Below, one piece after another: positions 29,622 through 39,374 of a stretch of DNA of 64,000 bases. The stretch spans positions 545,403 to 609,402 of the forward strand of contig NZ_LBHJ01000003.1 in the NCBI RefSeq assembly GCF_001006305.1, read 5' to 3'. Below the pieces are notes generated by a model. That model made no database searches and had not been told where the DNA came from. It saw only the letters and a list, made by a program, of their open reading frames with translations. The DNA comes from Silvibacterium bohemicum (GTDB lineage Bacteria > Acidobacteriota > Terriglobia > Terriglobales > Acidobacteriaceae). Position 1 is the stretch's first letter, and every line of letters begins with the position of its first letter. The position numbers and the translations under genes were made by a program.

Positions 29622-30227
29622 TTACCATTCGTTACCTGGCGATGCTATGTAGACTTGTGCCCAGAGCGCAATCTGCAATTGCAAGGATCTCCCCCATGCT
29701 CGATGCATCGCCTCCACTTCAATCTCGGAGTGCCCCTTCGCCGCCAGATACGGTTTCATCGTTTCAACCAGCACCGCCGTAAACGCCGCAATATCGCGGT
29801 AAGGTACAAACGCCGTAGATTCGACTCCATCTGTCCTGTTCTTCTTCGCGCTCGTATGCCGCAGCGCAATCTCATGCTGATAGTTCAGCCACTCCTGGTC
29901 GTACTCACGCAGGCAGGTGTCTAAGATCCACTGCTCAAACCGTAAATTGCTCTGCGCCAGATATCCCGGCAGCTTGTCGCCCTTGAGCGACCGCGAATGC
30001 CGTGCAAGGTGCGGAATGCTCGCAATAATCTCGCTGCGCCAACGCGTCACGATCGCCTTCACCTGATCGGCCAGCACCTCACCCGCCGCCTTCAGCCACT
30101 GCCGGTCCTCATCGGTAAACCCCACCGAGACCTTCAGTCGTTCGAGCTCATCCATGGTGACCGGCGAAACCTCAACGGACTCATCCCCGTAGGTATAACC
30201 ATCTTGCTTACCCGCAATCTGTTTCAT
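29622..30227 (-). CDS. Protoglobin-like heme protein
   Basis: 201 residues from ATG 30227; 17 more codons are open upstream but lack conservation. The whole length matches the protoglobin fold: GYTYGDESV N-terminal loop, VGFTDEDRQWLKAAGEVLADQVKAIVTRW, and LNYQHEIALRH with the likely proximal heme His at about 118. Protoglobins bind O2, NO and CO at a buried heme and act as sensors, carriers or NO/nitrite reactants. There is no attached signalling domain. The start region is 45 bases from the stop of the SDR gene upstream on the same strand, so the two may share a transcript under MarR control. Confidence 0.85.
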   Translation of the reverse strand: MKQIAGKQDGYTYGDESVEVSPVTMDELERLKVSVGFTDEDRQWLKAAGEVLADQVKAIVTRWRSEIIASIPHLARHSRSLKGDKLPGYLAQSNLRFEQWILDTCLREYDQEWLNYQHEIALRHTSAKKNRTDGVESTAFVPYRDIAAFTAVLVETMKPYLAAKGHSEIEVEAMHRAWGRSLQLQIALWAQVYIASPGNEW

Positions 30228-30271
30228 TTTCAATCCCCAAGTTCGATAAGGTACCGTTTCTCCGCAATGCA

Positions 30272-31003
30272 TTACCACGCGAGTTGCTGGTCATCCTCGA
30301 AAACAACACCGGTCGGTCCATCCTTGCCCAACTGCGCCAGTCGAATGGCTACCTCCGCTCCCTTGTCTGGTGTGCGCGTGCCACGAAAGCCATTGAAGTC
30401 TGTAGCGACGTGGCCGGGTGCGGCTCCGTTCACCTTGATGTTTGTCGCCGACAGGCTGCGAGCGTAATGGGCAGTAATTGCGTTGAGCGCGGTCTTCGAA
30501 CTGGAGTACGTCATGTTGGGCCTTCCCACCCACGCTCCTTCTTCGCCAATCGAACCGCGCTTGCTCGTGACATTCACGATGCGGCCTGCGTCAGACCTAA
30601 GAAGTAGCGGCATAAACGCATTCGTAACGGCAACCACGGCAAAAACATTCGTCTCATAGACAATACGCATACTTGCGGCGATCTCCTCAGCAGGTTCCTT
30701 GAATCGGGAACCGGGCGCAGAGGCAATTCCGGCATTATTCACCAACACGTCCAGCCGATCAGTCTCTGATTCGATGGCCTCCCGCGCGGATTGCACCGAC
30801 GCGGAATCCGTCACATCCAGAAGAACAAAGCGTACGTCTCCTTCCGCTTTGAGCTCCGCAGCTGCAGCGTGGCCCTTTTCAGAGTCGCGAGCGCCAAGGA
30901 AGACGGTGAAGCCATCCCGCGCCAGTCCCGCAGCGATGGCTTTGCCTATTCCTTTGTTGGCGCCGGTAACGAGAGCGGTTTTCTTATTGGCGTGGGTTGT
31001 CAT
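30272..31003 (-). CDS. Short-chain dehydrogenase/reductase
   Basis: 243 residues with TGANKGIGKA (cofactor), LLDVTD, NNAGIA, catalytic Ser in NVTSKRGS and TYSSSK. The sequence looks like the carbonyl-reductase-like SDRs that reduce quinones and aldehydes. It is divergent from a MarR gene, with only 61 bases between the starts and repeated GTCAACCA half-sites there, which strongly suggests repression by that MarR and induction by a toxic phenol or quinone. The protoglobin gene follows 45 bases downstream. Confidence 0.92.
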   Translation of the reverse strand: MTTHANKKTALVTGANKGIGKAIAAGLARDGFTVFLGARDSEKGHAAAAELKAEGDVRFVLLDVTDSASVQSAREAIESETDRLDVLVNNAGIASAPGSRFKEPAEEIAASMRIVYETNVFAVVAVTNAFMPLLLRSDAGRIVNVTSKRGSIGEEGAWVGRPNMTYSSSKTALNAITAHYARSLSATNIKVNGAAPGHVATDFNGFRGTRTPDKGAEVAIRLAQLGKDGPTGVVFEDDQQLAW

Positions 31004-31043
31004 GTCAACCAGGATATGCGCAGCTTGGTTGTCGCGTCAACCA
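31004..31043. promoter_or_regulatory. Probable MarR operator between the SDR and MarR genes
   Basis: TGGTTG / CAACCA with a 6-base spacer at 31026-31043 is an inverted repeat, and the half-site GTCAACCA occurs again at 31004-31011, directly at the SDR start codon. The region is only 61 bases wide and must hold both promoters. Confidence 0.55.
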
Positions 31044-31064
31044 CTCGGCTGATAATCTGTTCCC

Positions 31065-31505
31065 ATGTCCGGCAAGCCTTTGTCGCCGCAGGAACTCCGC
31101 ATCTGGCACGCGTTCAAGATGATGGGGGAAGATGTGCTGGAGCGGGTTGGAAGGGATATCTCTGACGCCACAGGCCTCTCCGGCGCGGACTTCGGCGTTC
31201 TCTCTCGTTTGGCCGACCTGGGAAAGGGACAAATGCGACAGCAGGTGCTGGCGCAGTCCCTGGGTTGGGACAAAAGCCGCCTCTCGCATCATCTGACGCG
31301 CATGCAGCAAAGGCAGCTGATCGAACGCCAGGAAGCCGACCAGCGAGTCGTTCTCGTGGTGTTGACCAAACAGGGCAAGGCGAAACTGGACGCTGCAAGG
31401 CCAATCCACGCGGAATCCATACGACGCAATCTGCTCGCAAGGCTCAGCCAGCAACAGATTGAGACCATCGTGCGCGTGAGCAATCTCCTGGGCGAAGATG
31501 TCTGA
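31065..31505 (+). CDS. MarR-family transcriptional regulator
   Basis: 146 residues, normal length. Winged helix at about 40-110: GLSGADFGVLSRLADLGKGQMRQQVLAQSLGWDKSRLSHHLTRM and the wing EADQRVVLVVLTKQGKAK. It should bind the intergenic operator as a dimer and come off when a phenolic or oxidant binds. The divergent SDR (and the protoglobin behind it) are the likely targets. A short inverted repeat GTCTCGA / TCGAGAC at 31551-31575 may end its transcript. Confidence 0.9.
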   Translation: MSGKPLSPQELRIWHAFKMMGEDVLERVGRDISDATGLSGADFGVLSRLADLGKGQMRQQVLAQSLGWDKSRLSHHLTRMQQRQLIERQEADQRVVLVVLTKQGKAKLDAARPIHAESIRRNLLARLSQQQIETIVRVSNLLGEDV

Positions 31506-31764
31506 AGATTATGGCCGTCGCTTGCAGTCACCTTCGCCCGTATCTGGCCAGTCTCGACAAAACTAAAATCGAGACAGTACGCGCAGTGCTAAAGGCAATT
31601 AAAGCTCAGGGTGCGGAGCGAGCCATGCGGCAGGCTGACAAGCACTGGTGCAGCAATTGCCGTACACGGCCAATGGTGTGGAAGGACTGAGAATCATCTT
31701 GTACCGCTACTACAATGGCGGCCCTTTTCATTCTCCAGTAACTCCCTGCGTTGAAGCTGATCAC

Positions 31765-32748
31765 ATGCTCAAAGTAGCCGCACTGTCCATTCTCATGACT
31801 CTTTCGCTCGCAGCGCAGACGGATTCCAACGCTCCGCGCATCATCCTTGTTCATGCTCATCGAGGAGGCCGCGCCTACAGGCCTGAAAATTCCATTCCAT
31901 CGTTTCAGTACGGCATCTCCGTTGGAGCCGACGTTCTCGAGCTTGACCTCGCCGTGACCAAGGACAACGTGCTAGTCGTCTCTCACTCGCCTTTTCTGAC
32001 CCAGCCCGCGCCGGAGACTATCTCCAAAGACCCGCGCATCGCGGCTGCAATCTCAGCTGCACTTGCGAACGAGCGGCACTGTGACGGGCCGCCGCTGCCG
32101 CCGGGCACCTACATCCATTCGCTCACGCTGGAGCAGCTCAGGCAGTACGATTGCGGTGCGCGCGCGTTGCCGGCCTTTCCAACGCAAGTGGCCGTGCGGC
32201 ACACCCCGATTCCCACCTTCGACGAGGTGCTCGATCTCGCTCCTCAGGGTTCCTTTCAATTCAATGTCGAGACCAAGATCTTCCCCAACCGGCCGGAGAT
32301 CACTCCCACGCCCGAGGCCTTCGTCGCCATGATCGATGAGGCAGTCAAGCGTCACCACCTGGAGTCTCGCGTGATCCTGCAGAGCTTTGATTTCCGCACC
32401 CTCCGCGCCATGCGCATGCTCGATCCGTCGATTCGCCTCTCTGCGCTCTTCGGCCAGGCTCAGTACGACAAAATGATGGGACTGACCGACACTGACAAGA
32501 CCTTCGCCCACATCGCTGAGACGGCGCAGCTTCGTCCAGGGGATTTCTTCAGCCCCGACGCAAGTCTAGCCACAGCGGATGCAGTGACGTGGGCGCACGA
32601 ACACAGCTTCCAGGTCGCGCCCTACACTGTGAATACTCCGGAAGGCTGGCAGAAGCTGGCCGATGCACATGTCGACGCGATCATCACCGACGACCCAGCC
32701 GGTCTGCTTAAGTGGCTGCGCACGCAAAACCCACCTCTCCATCCCTGA
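31765..32748 (+). CDS. Exported glycerophosphodiester phosphodiesterase
   Basis: 327 residues from ATG 31765, giving a proper signal peptide (MLKVAALSILMTLSLAAQ); the frame upstream to 31648 is not used. The GDPD barrel motifs are present: HAHRGGRAYRPENS, VLELDLAVTKDNVLVVSH, NVETK and ITDDPAGLLKWL. It splits glycerophosphodiesters, the deacylated phospholipids, to glycerol-3-phosphate and an alcohol in the periplasm, giving phosphate and carbon. It probably works after phospholipase-type enzymes such as the one at 25340. Confidence 0.9.
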   Translation: MLKVAALSILMTLSLAAQTDSNAPRIILVHAHRGGRAYRPENSIPSFQYGISVGADVLELDLAVTKDNVLVVSHSPFLTQPAPETISKDPRIAAAISAALANERHCDGPPLPPGTYIHSLTLEQLRQYDCGARALPAFPTQVAVRHTPIPTFDEVLDLAPQGSFQFNVETKIFPNRPEITPTPEAFVAMIDEAVKRHHLESRVILQSFDFRTLRAMRMLDPSIRLSALFGQAQYDKMMGLTDTDKTFAHIAETAQLRPGDFFSPDASLATADAVTWAHEHSFQVAPYTVNTPEGWQKLADAHVDAIITDDPAGLLKWLRTQNPPLHP

Positions 32749-33120
32749 TTCACGGAAATGATTCGCGAAAATGGAATGAAAGACGAACGGCTAGACCACT
32801 CCCCAGTCGTCTGGTCAGGGTAGGAATTCAACAAAAGTGTTTTTGTATTGGGAGGGAGGGCACGGCTTCAGCTGTGCCACCTCGAGCTCTGGAATGATCG
32901 TGCTTCAGCCCCGGATTCGAGCAGATCGTACGAGCTGCGGCTTTGCCTTGATAGATATGGAAATAGATAGCCATTTATGGTGGAAGCGGAGGGAGTCGGA
33001 CGATATAGGTCTGTTGAATAGGGGTCATACGCGACTCGGTGTCCAGGGGCCGTTGTGATCGGATAGGCCACAACGTCCTTTGTCTGATGAGAATTAGATG
33101 CCGGAGCTTAATCGCTCCGC
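32749..33120. other. Intergenic region before the metalloprotease
   Basis: About 370 bases with no gene. It includes a small REP-like hairpin at 32859-32878. The promoter of the metalloprotease gene presumably lies at the right end. Confidence 0.5.
32859..32878. repeat. REP-like palindrome
   Basis: GGCACGGC, TTCA, GCTGTGCC: 8-base arms with one G-T pair and a 4-base loop. Its form resembles the short palindromic intergenic elements common in acidobacterial genomes; only one copy was seen here. Confidence 0.4.
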
Positions 33121-35727
33121 ATGATAAAAACACTCATGCGCCTTAGCTTCAACCTAACTCTATTCGTCGCCACGGTCGCGATGCCGTTCTGTTTGCTTGC
33201 ACAAGAAGCGCATTCACCAACAGCTTTGAGCACGGCCAAGGTTCGTACGGACGGTATGCAGCGCATGCCTGGATTCTTGCCGCTCGATTGGGATGCGAAG
33301 ACAGGCCACATCTTCGTGGAACTCCACGTCGACGCCCGAGGCCGCACACCCGATCTGCTCTATACCAGCTCGCTGCCCTTCGGCACCGGCTCGAACGATC
33401 TCGGCCTGGACCGTGGCAAAACTTCGCGCGGCATCGTGGTCCGCTTCGAACGTGTCGGTCCCAAAGTGCTCATGGTTGAGCCGAATCAGGCTTTCCGTCC
33501 CGGCAACGTGGAACCCGCTGTGGCGCTGCCTGTCACGCAATCGTTCCCGTCGTCTGTGCTCGCAGGCTTCACCGTCGCGGCCGAAGAGAACGACACCATA
33601 CTCATCGATGCCACCGACCTTCTGCTACACGATCCCTTCCAGGTTGCCGACACGCTCACGAGCACGAAGCAGGGAACTTATAAGGTCGACCCCACGCGCT
33701 CTGCTATCAGCCCCGACGACACAAAATCCTTTCCCCAGAATGCCGAGATTGAAGCAACGCTTACCTTCACCACTGAGGTGCCTCCCGCTGGTCGCTTCGT
33801 CCGCGATGTCACACCCGACCCGCATGCCATGACCGTGCATGAGCGCGTCAGCTTCGTGCAGCTCCCCGCGCTCGATGGCACCTTTGTCCCGCGGCGCTTC
33901 AACCCGCGCGCCGGCTATTTCGACTTCTCCTACCGCGACTACAACGTCCCTCTCGGCGATGATATGACACAGCGTTTCATCGAGCGTCATCGCCTCATCA
34001 AGCGTGACCCCAGTTGCACACAGGCCTGCGTCGCGGTCAAGCCCATCCAATACTATGTCGACAATGGCGCACCTGAGCCCATTCGTTCCGCTCTGCTCGA
34101 AGGCGCGCGCTGGTGGGATCAGGCCTTCCAGGCCGCAGGCTGGGCGCCCGGTACCTTCAAAGTCGACATCCTGCCATCCGGCGCCGACCCGATGGACGTC
34201 CGCTACAACATCATCCAATGGGTTCACCGTTACACACGTGGCTGGAGCTATGGCGCGACTATCACCGACCCGCGCACCGGCGAGATTCTCAAGGGCAACG
34301 TCACCTTGGGCAGTCTCCGCGCCCGCCAGGACTATATGATCGCCGAAGCACTGCTTGCTCCTTACGATAAGGCAGGCAATCTCCTCAACGAGAGTGAAAC
34401 CATCGCCGGTCCCGAAGGGCATGTCTCCTCGGCGAAGGACGGCAATCCCATGCTCATGATGGTCCTGGCGCGCATCCGCCAACTCGCTGCACACGAAACC
34501 GGACACACGCTCGGCCTCGCGCACAACTTCGCCGCATCCACCTTTCCTCACACCAACCCCGACGAGACGATTAGCGTGATGGACTATCCTCACCCTTGGA
34601 TTACTCTTGATAAGAGCGGCGTTCCTGACCTGTCGCACGCCTACCCGGTCGGCATCGGTGTGTGGGACAAAGTAGCGATCAGCTACGGTTATCGAGAGTT
34701 CGATACGGACAAGAAGCCGGTCGAAGATCCCACCGCACTGAATAAAATCCTCGCCGACTCCGATAAAGCCGGTCTTGTCTTCATGACCGACGAAGACGCT
34801 CGCCCCTTTAGCTCCGCCTCGCCCATCGATCATCTCTGGGACAATGGCACAGACCCCGTCGCTGAGCTGAACCGCGTCCTCGACATTCGCGCAGCCGCGC
34901 TCAAGCGCTTCGGCGAAAACAACATCAGACTCGGCGAGCCGATGGCCGAACTCGCCGACACGCTCGTGCCCCTCTACCTGCTGCACCGCTACCAGACAGA
35001 GGCCGCTATCAAGCTTATTGGTGGCGTGGATTATCGCTATAACCTACGCGGCGACGGACAGTCCGGCCCCATGATCGTCGGCCTCAAACAGCAGGACGCC
35101 GCACTCGACGCTGTGCTCAAGACGCTCGCATTTGAGACGCTCACGCTGCCGGAAAACATTCTGAAGTTGCTGCCGCCCGCACCGCCGGGTTACGGCCGCA
35201 CACAGGAGTCGTTCCCGGCCGAAACCGGCCTCACCTTTGACCCGATCTCCGCAGCCGAGTCCGCCGCAGACCTCACGTACCAGGTCCTCTTCGATCCCGC
35301 CCGCGCATCACGCCTGCTGCAATTCCACATGCGCGATACCGCCGACGGCAGCAAGGGCCCATCACTTCGCGTGATGATGGAGAAAGTTTCAAAGACCACC
35401 GCCGAGCGTCCTGACGCTGGTCACAGCGTCGGCTCCGAGGTCGAGCGCGCCGTCGAGTTCCGTGGTCTCGAGTGGATGCTCGGCCTGGCCCTTAATCCGC
35501 AGGCCAGCTCGCAGGCCCGAGCTATAGCCCGCTATCACGTGGAAGACTTGCTGAAGCAGTGGTCCGGCGGCCGGCCACCGACCGACTCTGCCGAAGCGAT
35601 TCACCGCCTCGCGATGATCGATCGCATCAACGAGTTCAATAAAAACCCTGACAAGTTCATCCCCGCGAAACCGATGGGCGCGCCACCCGGCATGCCCATC
35701 GGCGATGACGGCGACGACTTCGAATAG
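33121..35727 (+). CDS. Secreted zinc-dependent metalloprotease (DUF5117/DUF4953 type)
   Basis: 868 residues with a signal peptide ending near PFCLLAQ. The zinc site is HETGHTLGLAHNF at about 458-470, the extended HExxHxxGxxH form of metzincins, followed about 25 residues later by VMDYPHPW, which looks like a Met-turn. The N-terminal half carries the FLPLDWDAKTGHIFVEL and RGIVVRFERVG pattern of this acidobacterial and Bacteroidetes family; the C terminus is helical. It is probably a periplasmic or secreted peptidase. Its partners are unknown. It converges on the ADOP permease gene. Confidence 0.88.
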   Translation: MIKTLMRLSFNLTLFVATVAMPFCLLAQEAHSPTALSTAKVRTDGMQRMPGFLPLDWDAKTGHIFVELHVDARGRTPDLLYTSSLPFGTGSNDLGLDRGKTSRGIVVRFERVGPKVLMVEPNQAFRPGNVEPAVALPVTQSFPSSVLAGFTVAAEENDTILIDATDLLLHDPFQVADTLTSTKQGTYKVDPTRSAISPDDTKSFPQNAEIEATLTFTTEVPPAGRFVRDVTPDPHAMTVHERVSFVQLPALDGTFVPRRFNPRAGYFDFSYRDYNVPLGDDMTQRFIERHRLIKRDPSCTQACVAVKPIQYYVDNGAPEPIRSALLEGARWWDQAFQAAGWAPGTFKVDILPSGADPMDVRYNIIQWVHRYTRGWSYGATITDPRTGEILKGNVTLGSLRARQDYMIAEALLAPYDKAGNLLNESETIAGPEGHVSSAKDGNPMLMMVLARIRQLAAHETGHTLGLAHNFAASTFPHTNPDETISVMDYPHPWITLDKSGVPDLSHAYPVGIGVWDKVAISYGYREFDTDKKPVEDPTALNKILADSDKAGLVFMTDEDARPFSSASPIDHLWDNGTDPVAELNRVLDIRAAALKRFGENNIRLGEPMAELADTLVPLYLLHRYQTEAAIKLIGGVDYRYNLRGDGQSGPMIVGLKQQDAALDAVLKTLAFETLTLPENILKLLPPAPPGYGRTQESFPAETGLTFDPISAAESAADLTYQVLFDPARASRLLQFHMRDTADGSKGPSLRVMMEKVSKTTAERPDAGHSVGSEVERAVEFRGLEWMLGLALNPQASSQARAIARYHVEDLLKQWSGGRPPTDSAEAIHRLAMIDRINEFNKNPDKFIPAKPMGAPPGMPIGDDGDDFE

Positions 35728-35947
35728 GGCCTTCTCGAGTCTCCATCCAATAAGGCACGTCTGTGACGTCTGAGATGGGATTCTCCGGGTTAGCCCGCCG
35801 AAGCCGGCTTCTCGGAAGCAATCAGTCCGCTCAAAGACTGCATTAGCGATTCAGCACAAATTGAGAGGCAGAGATATGCATCCTTCCAAGAGCATAGAAA
35901 GTGTGAAAGCGACACTTATCACTCGACCGTAGCATGCTGTCCCGCGA

Positions 35948-38728
35948 TCACTCGTTGCGAAGCGCCCGCAGGGGATCGATAGAGGCTGCGCGGCGCGCGG
36001 GAATGAAGCCTGCAACAGCGACGGCGAAAGCGAGAACGAAGATTGCAACAACCAGACTCCAGGGGTCGTACGACTTCACCAAATAGAGCTGGCTCTCCAT
36101 CATGCGGCCGCCCATGAGAGAAATCGGGATCCCCAAAGCGAGGCCGAAAATCAATTGCCCGAATGTTCTGCGCATCACCATACCAACCACCTGCGACCGG
36201 TCCGCGCCGAACGCCATATGGAGTCCTATCTCACGCGTGCGCTGTGTAGTTTGATAGGCGGTCGTGCCATATAGTCCGATAGATGTGAGGACGAGGGCAA
36301 GCAGGCCGCAAAGCACGGTCAAGCGGGCAACCAGCCGCTCCTGGCTGAAGTTGCCGGCAAGCTGAGAATCGAGTGATCGAAGGTTGATAATGGCCAGGTT
36401 GGGATCGACTTCTGCCAGGGCGCTGCGTATCGCTTGTTCAAGACTCTGCCGCGTCCCTCGGTAGTTCATCGCCACTGCACCGGCGATATGCGTTTGCTTT
36501 TCGAGATAGACAAAGATTGGATCCTTCAAGTTGTGCTGCCACTGCGCGAGCGGCTCAAAAGCCATGGCCTTAGCGTCTTCGTGTGGATCGGTATACTTCG
36601 CGTTCGCAACTACACCTACGATTTCGTAAGCGCCAGTGTCCTCCCGTTCGTAGGTGCCAAAGCGGCGGCCGATCGGATCTTCATGGGGGAAAAACTTCTT
36701 GGCGAAGGCCTCGTTGACGACGGCAACGAAGGGGCCATGTTCATTGTCTGCCTGGCTTATGCCGCGGCCTCGGATCAAAGTTTGTCCGGTGGCGTCTAAA
36801 AAATTCGCGCTGACCCGATTGAGAAGTGCATCGTTATCGTCGTTCGGATCTGGAAGCGGCCTGCCGGGAAGGGTGATACCGTCAGTCCATTGATTTCCGT
36901 CCAGAGGGCTATACATGGCGAGCCCAACGCTCTGCATTCCGGGGATCGCGGCGAAATGCAGCTCCAGCCTCCTGTACAGATCAGCAAGTTTTCCCTCAGG
37001 TAAATAACCCGCACCCATTGGGTCAAAATGAAGTACGTACCGGTTGGCTGTCTGTAAACCGAAATCCTGACGTTCCATATTCTGCAGGCTCTTCGTCAGC
37101 AGCCCCGCCCCCATCAAGAGCACCAGGGCGAAAGCCGCCTGAAGGATGATCATCCATTTCTGCGGCAGCGATGCGCGGTCTCCAAGCGATCGTGTCGCGC
37201 CGCGCAGTGCTTCCGCCGGATCGGCATGGGAGGTAATCCATGCCGGCACGCTGCCAAATACCATGCCCGTTGCAAGCGAGAGCAGAAATGCAAATCCCAG
37301 CACCGCGAGAGAGGGCGTAGCTCGGATGGCGCTATGCAGCGCGCCCGGAAAGGCGAGCGCCAAGATGGTTTGTGTTCCGGCGTATGCGATGGCAAGCCCG
37401 GCAAGGCCGCCAAGGCATCCAAGCAGCACGCTCTCCGTGAGCATCTGACGAATCAGTCTGGATCGCGCGGAACCAAGCGCCATGCGCATTGACGTTTCTG
37501 CCCGCCGCTTCATACCGCGCGCCAGCATCAGGTTCGCTACATTCGCACACGCGACGAGTAGAACGAGCAACGAGATGGAAAGCAGCAGATAGAGTTTTTT
37601 GTCGGTTTGTTCTTGCAGGCGCTCAATGCCAGCTCCGCCCGGAGCCAGCACGACATGCACCTTGGAGATGAGGGCCGGAAAACCATGGCGCTGATAGCCG
37701 TCCACAGTTGTCAACCATTGACGGAGGTTGGCCGAAATTTTTTGTTGTAGCGTGTCGATTGAAACGCCGGGGCGTAGACGCCCCAGCAGATATAACCAGC
37801 ATGCAATCGGTTGATGTAGAACAGAATTCGCGCCATTCAGCAGCGGCTCGTCTGACAACGGAACCCAGAACGACGGTGGATTCGCGCTGATCCGATCCCC
37901 GTAAAAGTCAGGCGCTGCGATGCCAACTACAGTTACAAGCTGGCCCTGCAAATAGAACGTACTGTCGACAACGGAAGGATCACCGGCATAGTCGGATTGC
38001 CAGGTCCGGTAACTCATGACCACAACCGGTTGCGCCGTCGCCTGGTCGTCAGCGTCGGTGAACATGCGGCCGGCAAATGCCGCTACTCCGAAGGTGCTGA
38101 AGTAGTTTCCCGACACAAATTCAGCCTGCCTGGAATGTGCAGGATTGGTGCCGCGACGGACGCTCAGCAGTTGCTCTCCCGCTTGCATCGCCGCCAGTTG
38201 TTCAAATTCAGGAGTCGAGGCGCGAAGCTGCCGGTAATTGTCCCAGGAGAAGATGTCGAAATCCCCGTTGCTGTTTTCAAGCCCGTTGGTGAGACAGCAA
38301 TCTGTGTAGACATCGCCGACGCGATAGAGCGATTTTGGATCGGCCACCGGCAAAGACTTCAATAGGATCGAGTGAATGAGTGTGAAGATTGCCGTATTAG
38401 CGCCAATTCCCAAGGCAATCGTGAGAATTACGGTGATGGCGAACCCGGGAGATTTTCTGAACTGCCGTATCGTGTACCGAATGTCTTGCATGAATTGTTC
38501 GAGCCAGAGAATCGAGCGCTCCTCGCGATGCGACTGTTTTGCCTGCTCGACGTTGCCATAGGCGCGTCTCGCGGCAAAGTGCGCTTCGTCTGCGCTCATG
38601 CCTTTTTCGCGATAATCATCTTCCAGTAGGGCAAGGTGCCCATTGATCTCCCGGTTCAGCTCCTCTTCCGCGCAACGGTTGCGAACAAGGGAGATGCACT
38701 TGGCCAGAAAGCGTCGGAGATATCTCAC
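35948..38728 (-). CDS. ADOP-family (acidobacterial duplicated orphan permease) ABC permease
   Basis: 926 residues from GTG 38728, which overlaps the PadR stop as GTGA; GAGGA lies 9 bases upstream. Start segment typical of ADOP (EEELNREINGHLALLEDDYREKGMSADEA), then two MacB-like periplasmic domains and two FtsX domains: first helix at about 90-115, three helices about 370-520, the second set about 800-920. It has no ATP-binding cassette nearby, which is usual for the family. MacB-type permeases drive mechanical transfer or export across the envelope; the substrate is unknown. The PadR gene directly upstream is the expected regulator. Confidence 0.95.
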   Translation of the reverse strand: MRYLRRFLAKCISLVRNRCAEEELNREINGHLALLEDDYREKGMSADEAHFAARRAYGNVEQAKQSHREERSILWLEQFMQDIRYTIRQFRKSPGFAITVILTIALGIGANTAIFTLIHSILLKSLPVADPKSLYRVGDVYTDCCLTNGLENSNGDFDIFSWDNYRQLRASTPEFEQLAAMQAGEQLLSVRRGTNPAHSRQAEFVSGNYFSTFGVAAFAGRMFTDADDQATAQPVVVMSYRTWQSDYAGDPSVVDSTFYLQGQLVTVVGIAAPDFYGDRISANPPSFWVPLSDEPLLNGANSVLHQPIACWLYLLGRLRPGVSIDTLQQKISANLRQWLTTVDGYQRHGFPALISKVHVVLAPGGAGIERLQEQTDKKLYLLLSISLLVLLVACANVANLMLARGMKRRAETSMRMALGSARSRLIRQMLTESVLLGCLGGLAGLAIAYAGTQTILALAFPGALHSAIRATPSLAVLGFAFLLSLATGMVFGSVPAWITSHADPAEALRGATRSLGDRASLPQKWMIILQAAFALVLLMGAGLLTKSLQNMERQDFGLQTANRYVLHFDPMGAGYLPEGKLADLYRRLELHFAAIPGMQSVGLAMYSPLDGNQWTDGITLPGRPLPDPNDDNDALLNRVSANFLDATGQTLIRGRGISQADNEHGPFVAVVNEAFAKKFFPHEDPIGRRFGTYEREDTGAYEIVGVVANAKYTDPHEDAKAMAFEPLAQWQHNLKDPIFVYLEKQTHIAGAVAMNYRGTRQSLEQAIRSALAEVDPNLAIINLRSLDSQLAGNFSQERLVARLTVLCGLLALVLTSIGLYGTTAYQTTQRTREIGLHMAFGADRSQVVGMVMRRTFGQLIFGLALGIPISLMGGRMMESQLYLVKSYDPWSLVVAIFVLAFAVAVAGFIPARRAASIDPLRALRNE

Positions 38729-39078
38729 GATTGAAAATCCTCTACCAGTAGGCGATCCACAAGCCCCGCCATCCTGCGCCACCGCAAAGTTTCTTTGCTG
38801 AGAGCCTGCTCACCCGCCTTAGTGATCGAATAGAATTTCGCTTCTCTGTTGCTCTCCGTTCGGCCCCACGCACCTTTAATCCACCCATATTGTTCGAGGC
38901 GAACAAGAGCGGGGTACAGCGTACCCTGGTTGAGATTCAGGTGATTTTGCGAGACCTGTTGCAGTCGGGTGGAGATCTGGTAAGCATGCTGAGCTCCCAG
39001 GGCCGACAGCGTCCGCAGAACGATCAGGTCCAACGTTCCCTGCAGGAGTTGGAGGGGTTCCTTTTCTTCACTAGGCAT
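38725..39078 (-). CDS. PadR-family transcriptional regulator
   Basis: 117 residues. Winged helix with QGTLDLIVLRTLSALGAQHAYQIS, NQGTLYPALVRLEQYGWI and SNREAKFYSITKAGEQAL, the complete PadR signature. It overlaps the permease start by four bases (GTGA), so both proteins come from one coupled message. In this family pairing, PadR usually represses its own operon and responds to stress or a small ligand. The upstream gap of about 300 bases to the VanX-like gene start holds the divergent promoters. Confidence 0.95.
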   Translation of the reverse strand: MPSEEKEPLQLLQGTLDLIVLRTLSALGAQHAYQISTRLQQVSQNHLNLNQGTLYPALVRLEQYGWIKGAWGRTESNREAKFYSITKAGEQALSKETLRWRRMAGLVDRLLVEDFQS

Positions 39079-39374
39079 CCGAGTAGTCTCCCAGGAAGGC
39101 AGAATCGCGCGTTTTCACTTGGATGTCAAGTGAAGATGCATTCTGTATCGTGCTCTGGATGAAATTGCGGGTAAACTGCGCATCGAGCACCGAGACCTCA
39201 ATCGACTTCAGCAGGGCAATGCGCTCATCGACGCGAATTTGCAACCAGAGACGGATTGCTCCGCGGCCAGAAGGTGATCAACCGGCACTTTCAGACTTGT
39301 GTTCTATAACCGGAGACTTTGGCGTTCGGATTGGTGATACATTCGACCCGATCGCACGAGTTGTGAAGGGACCT

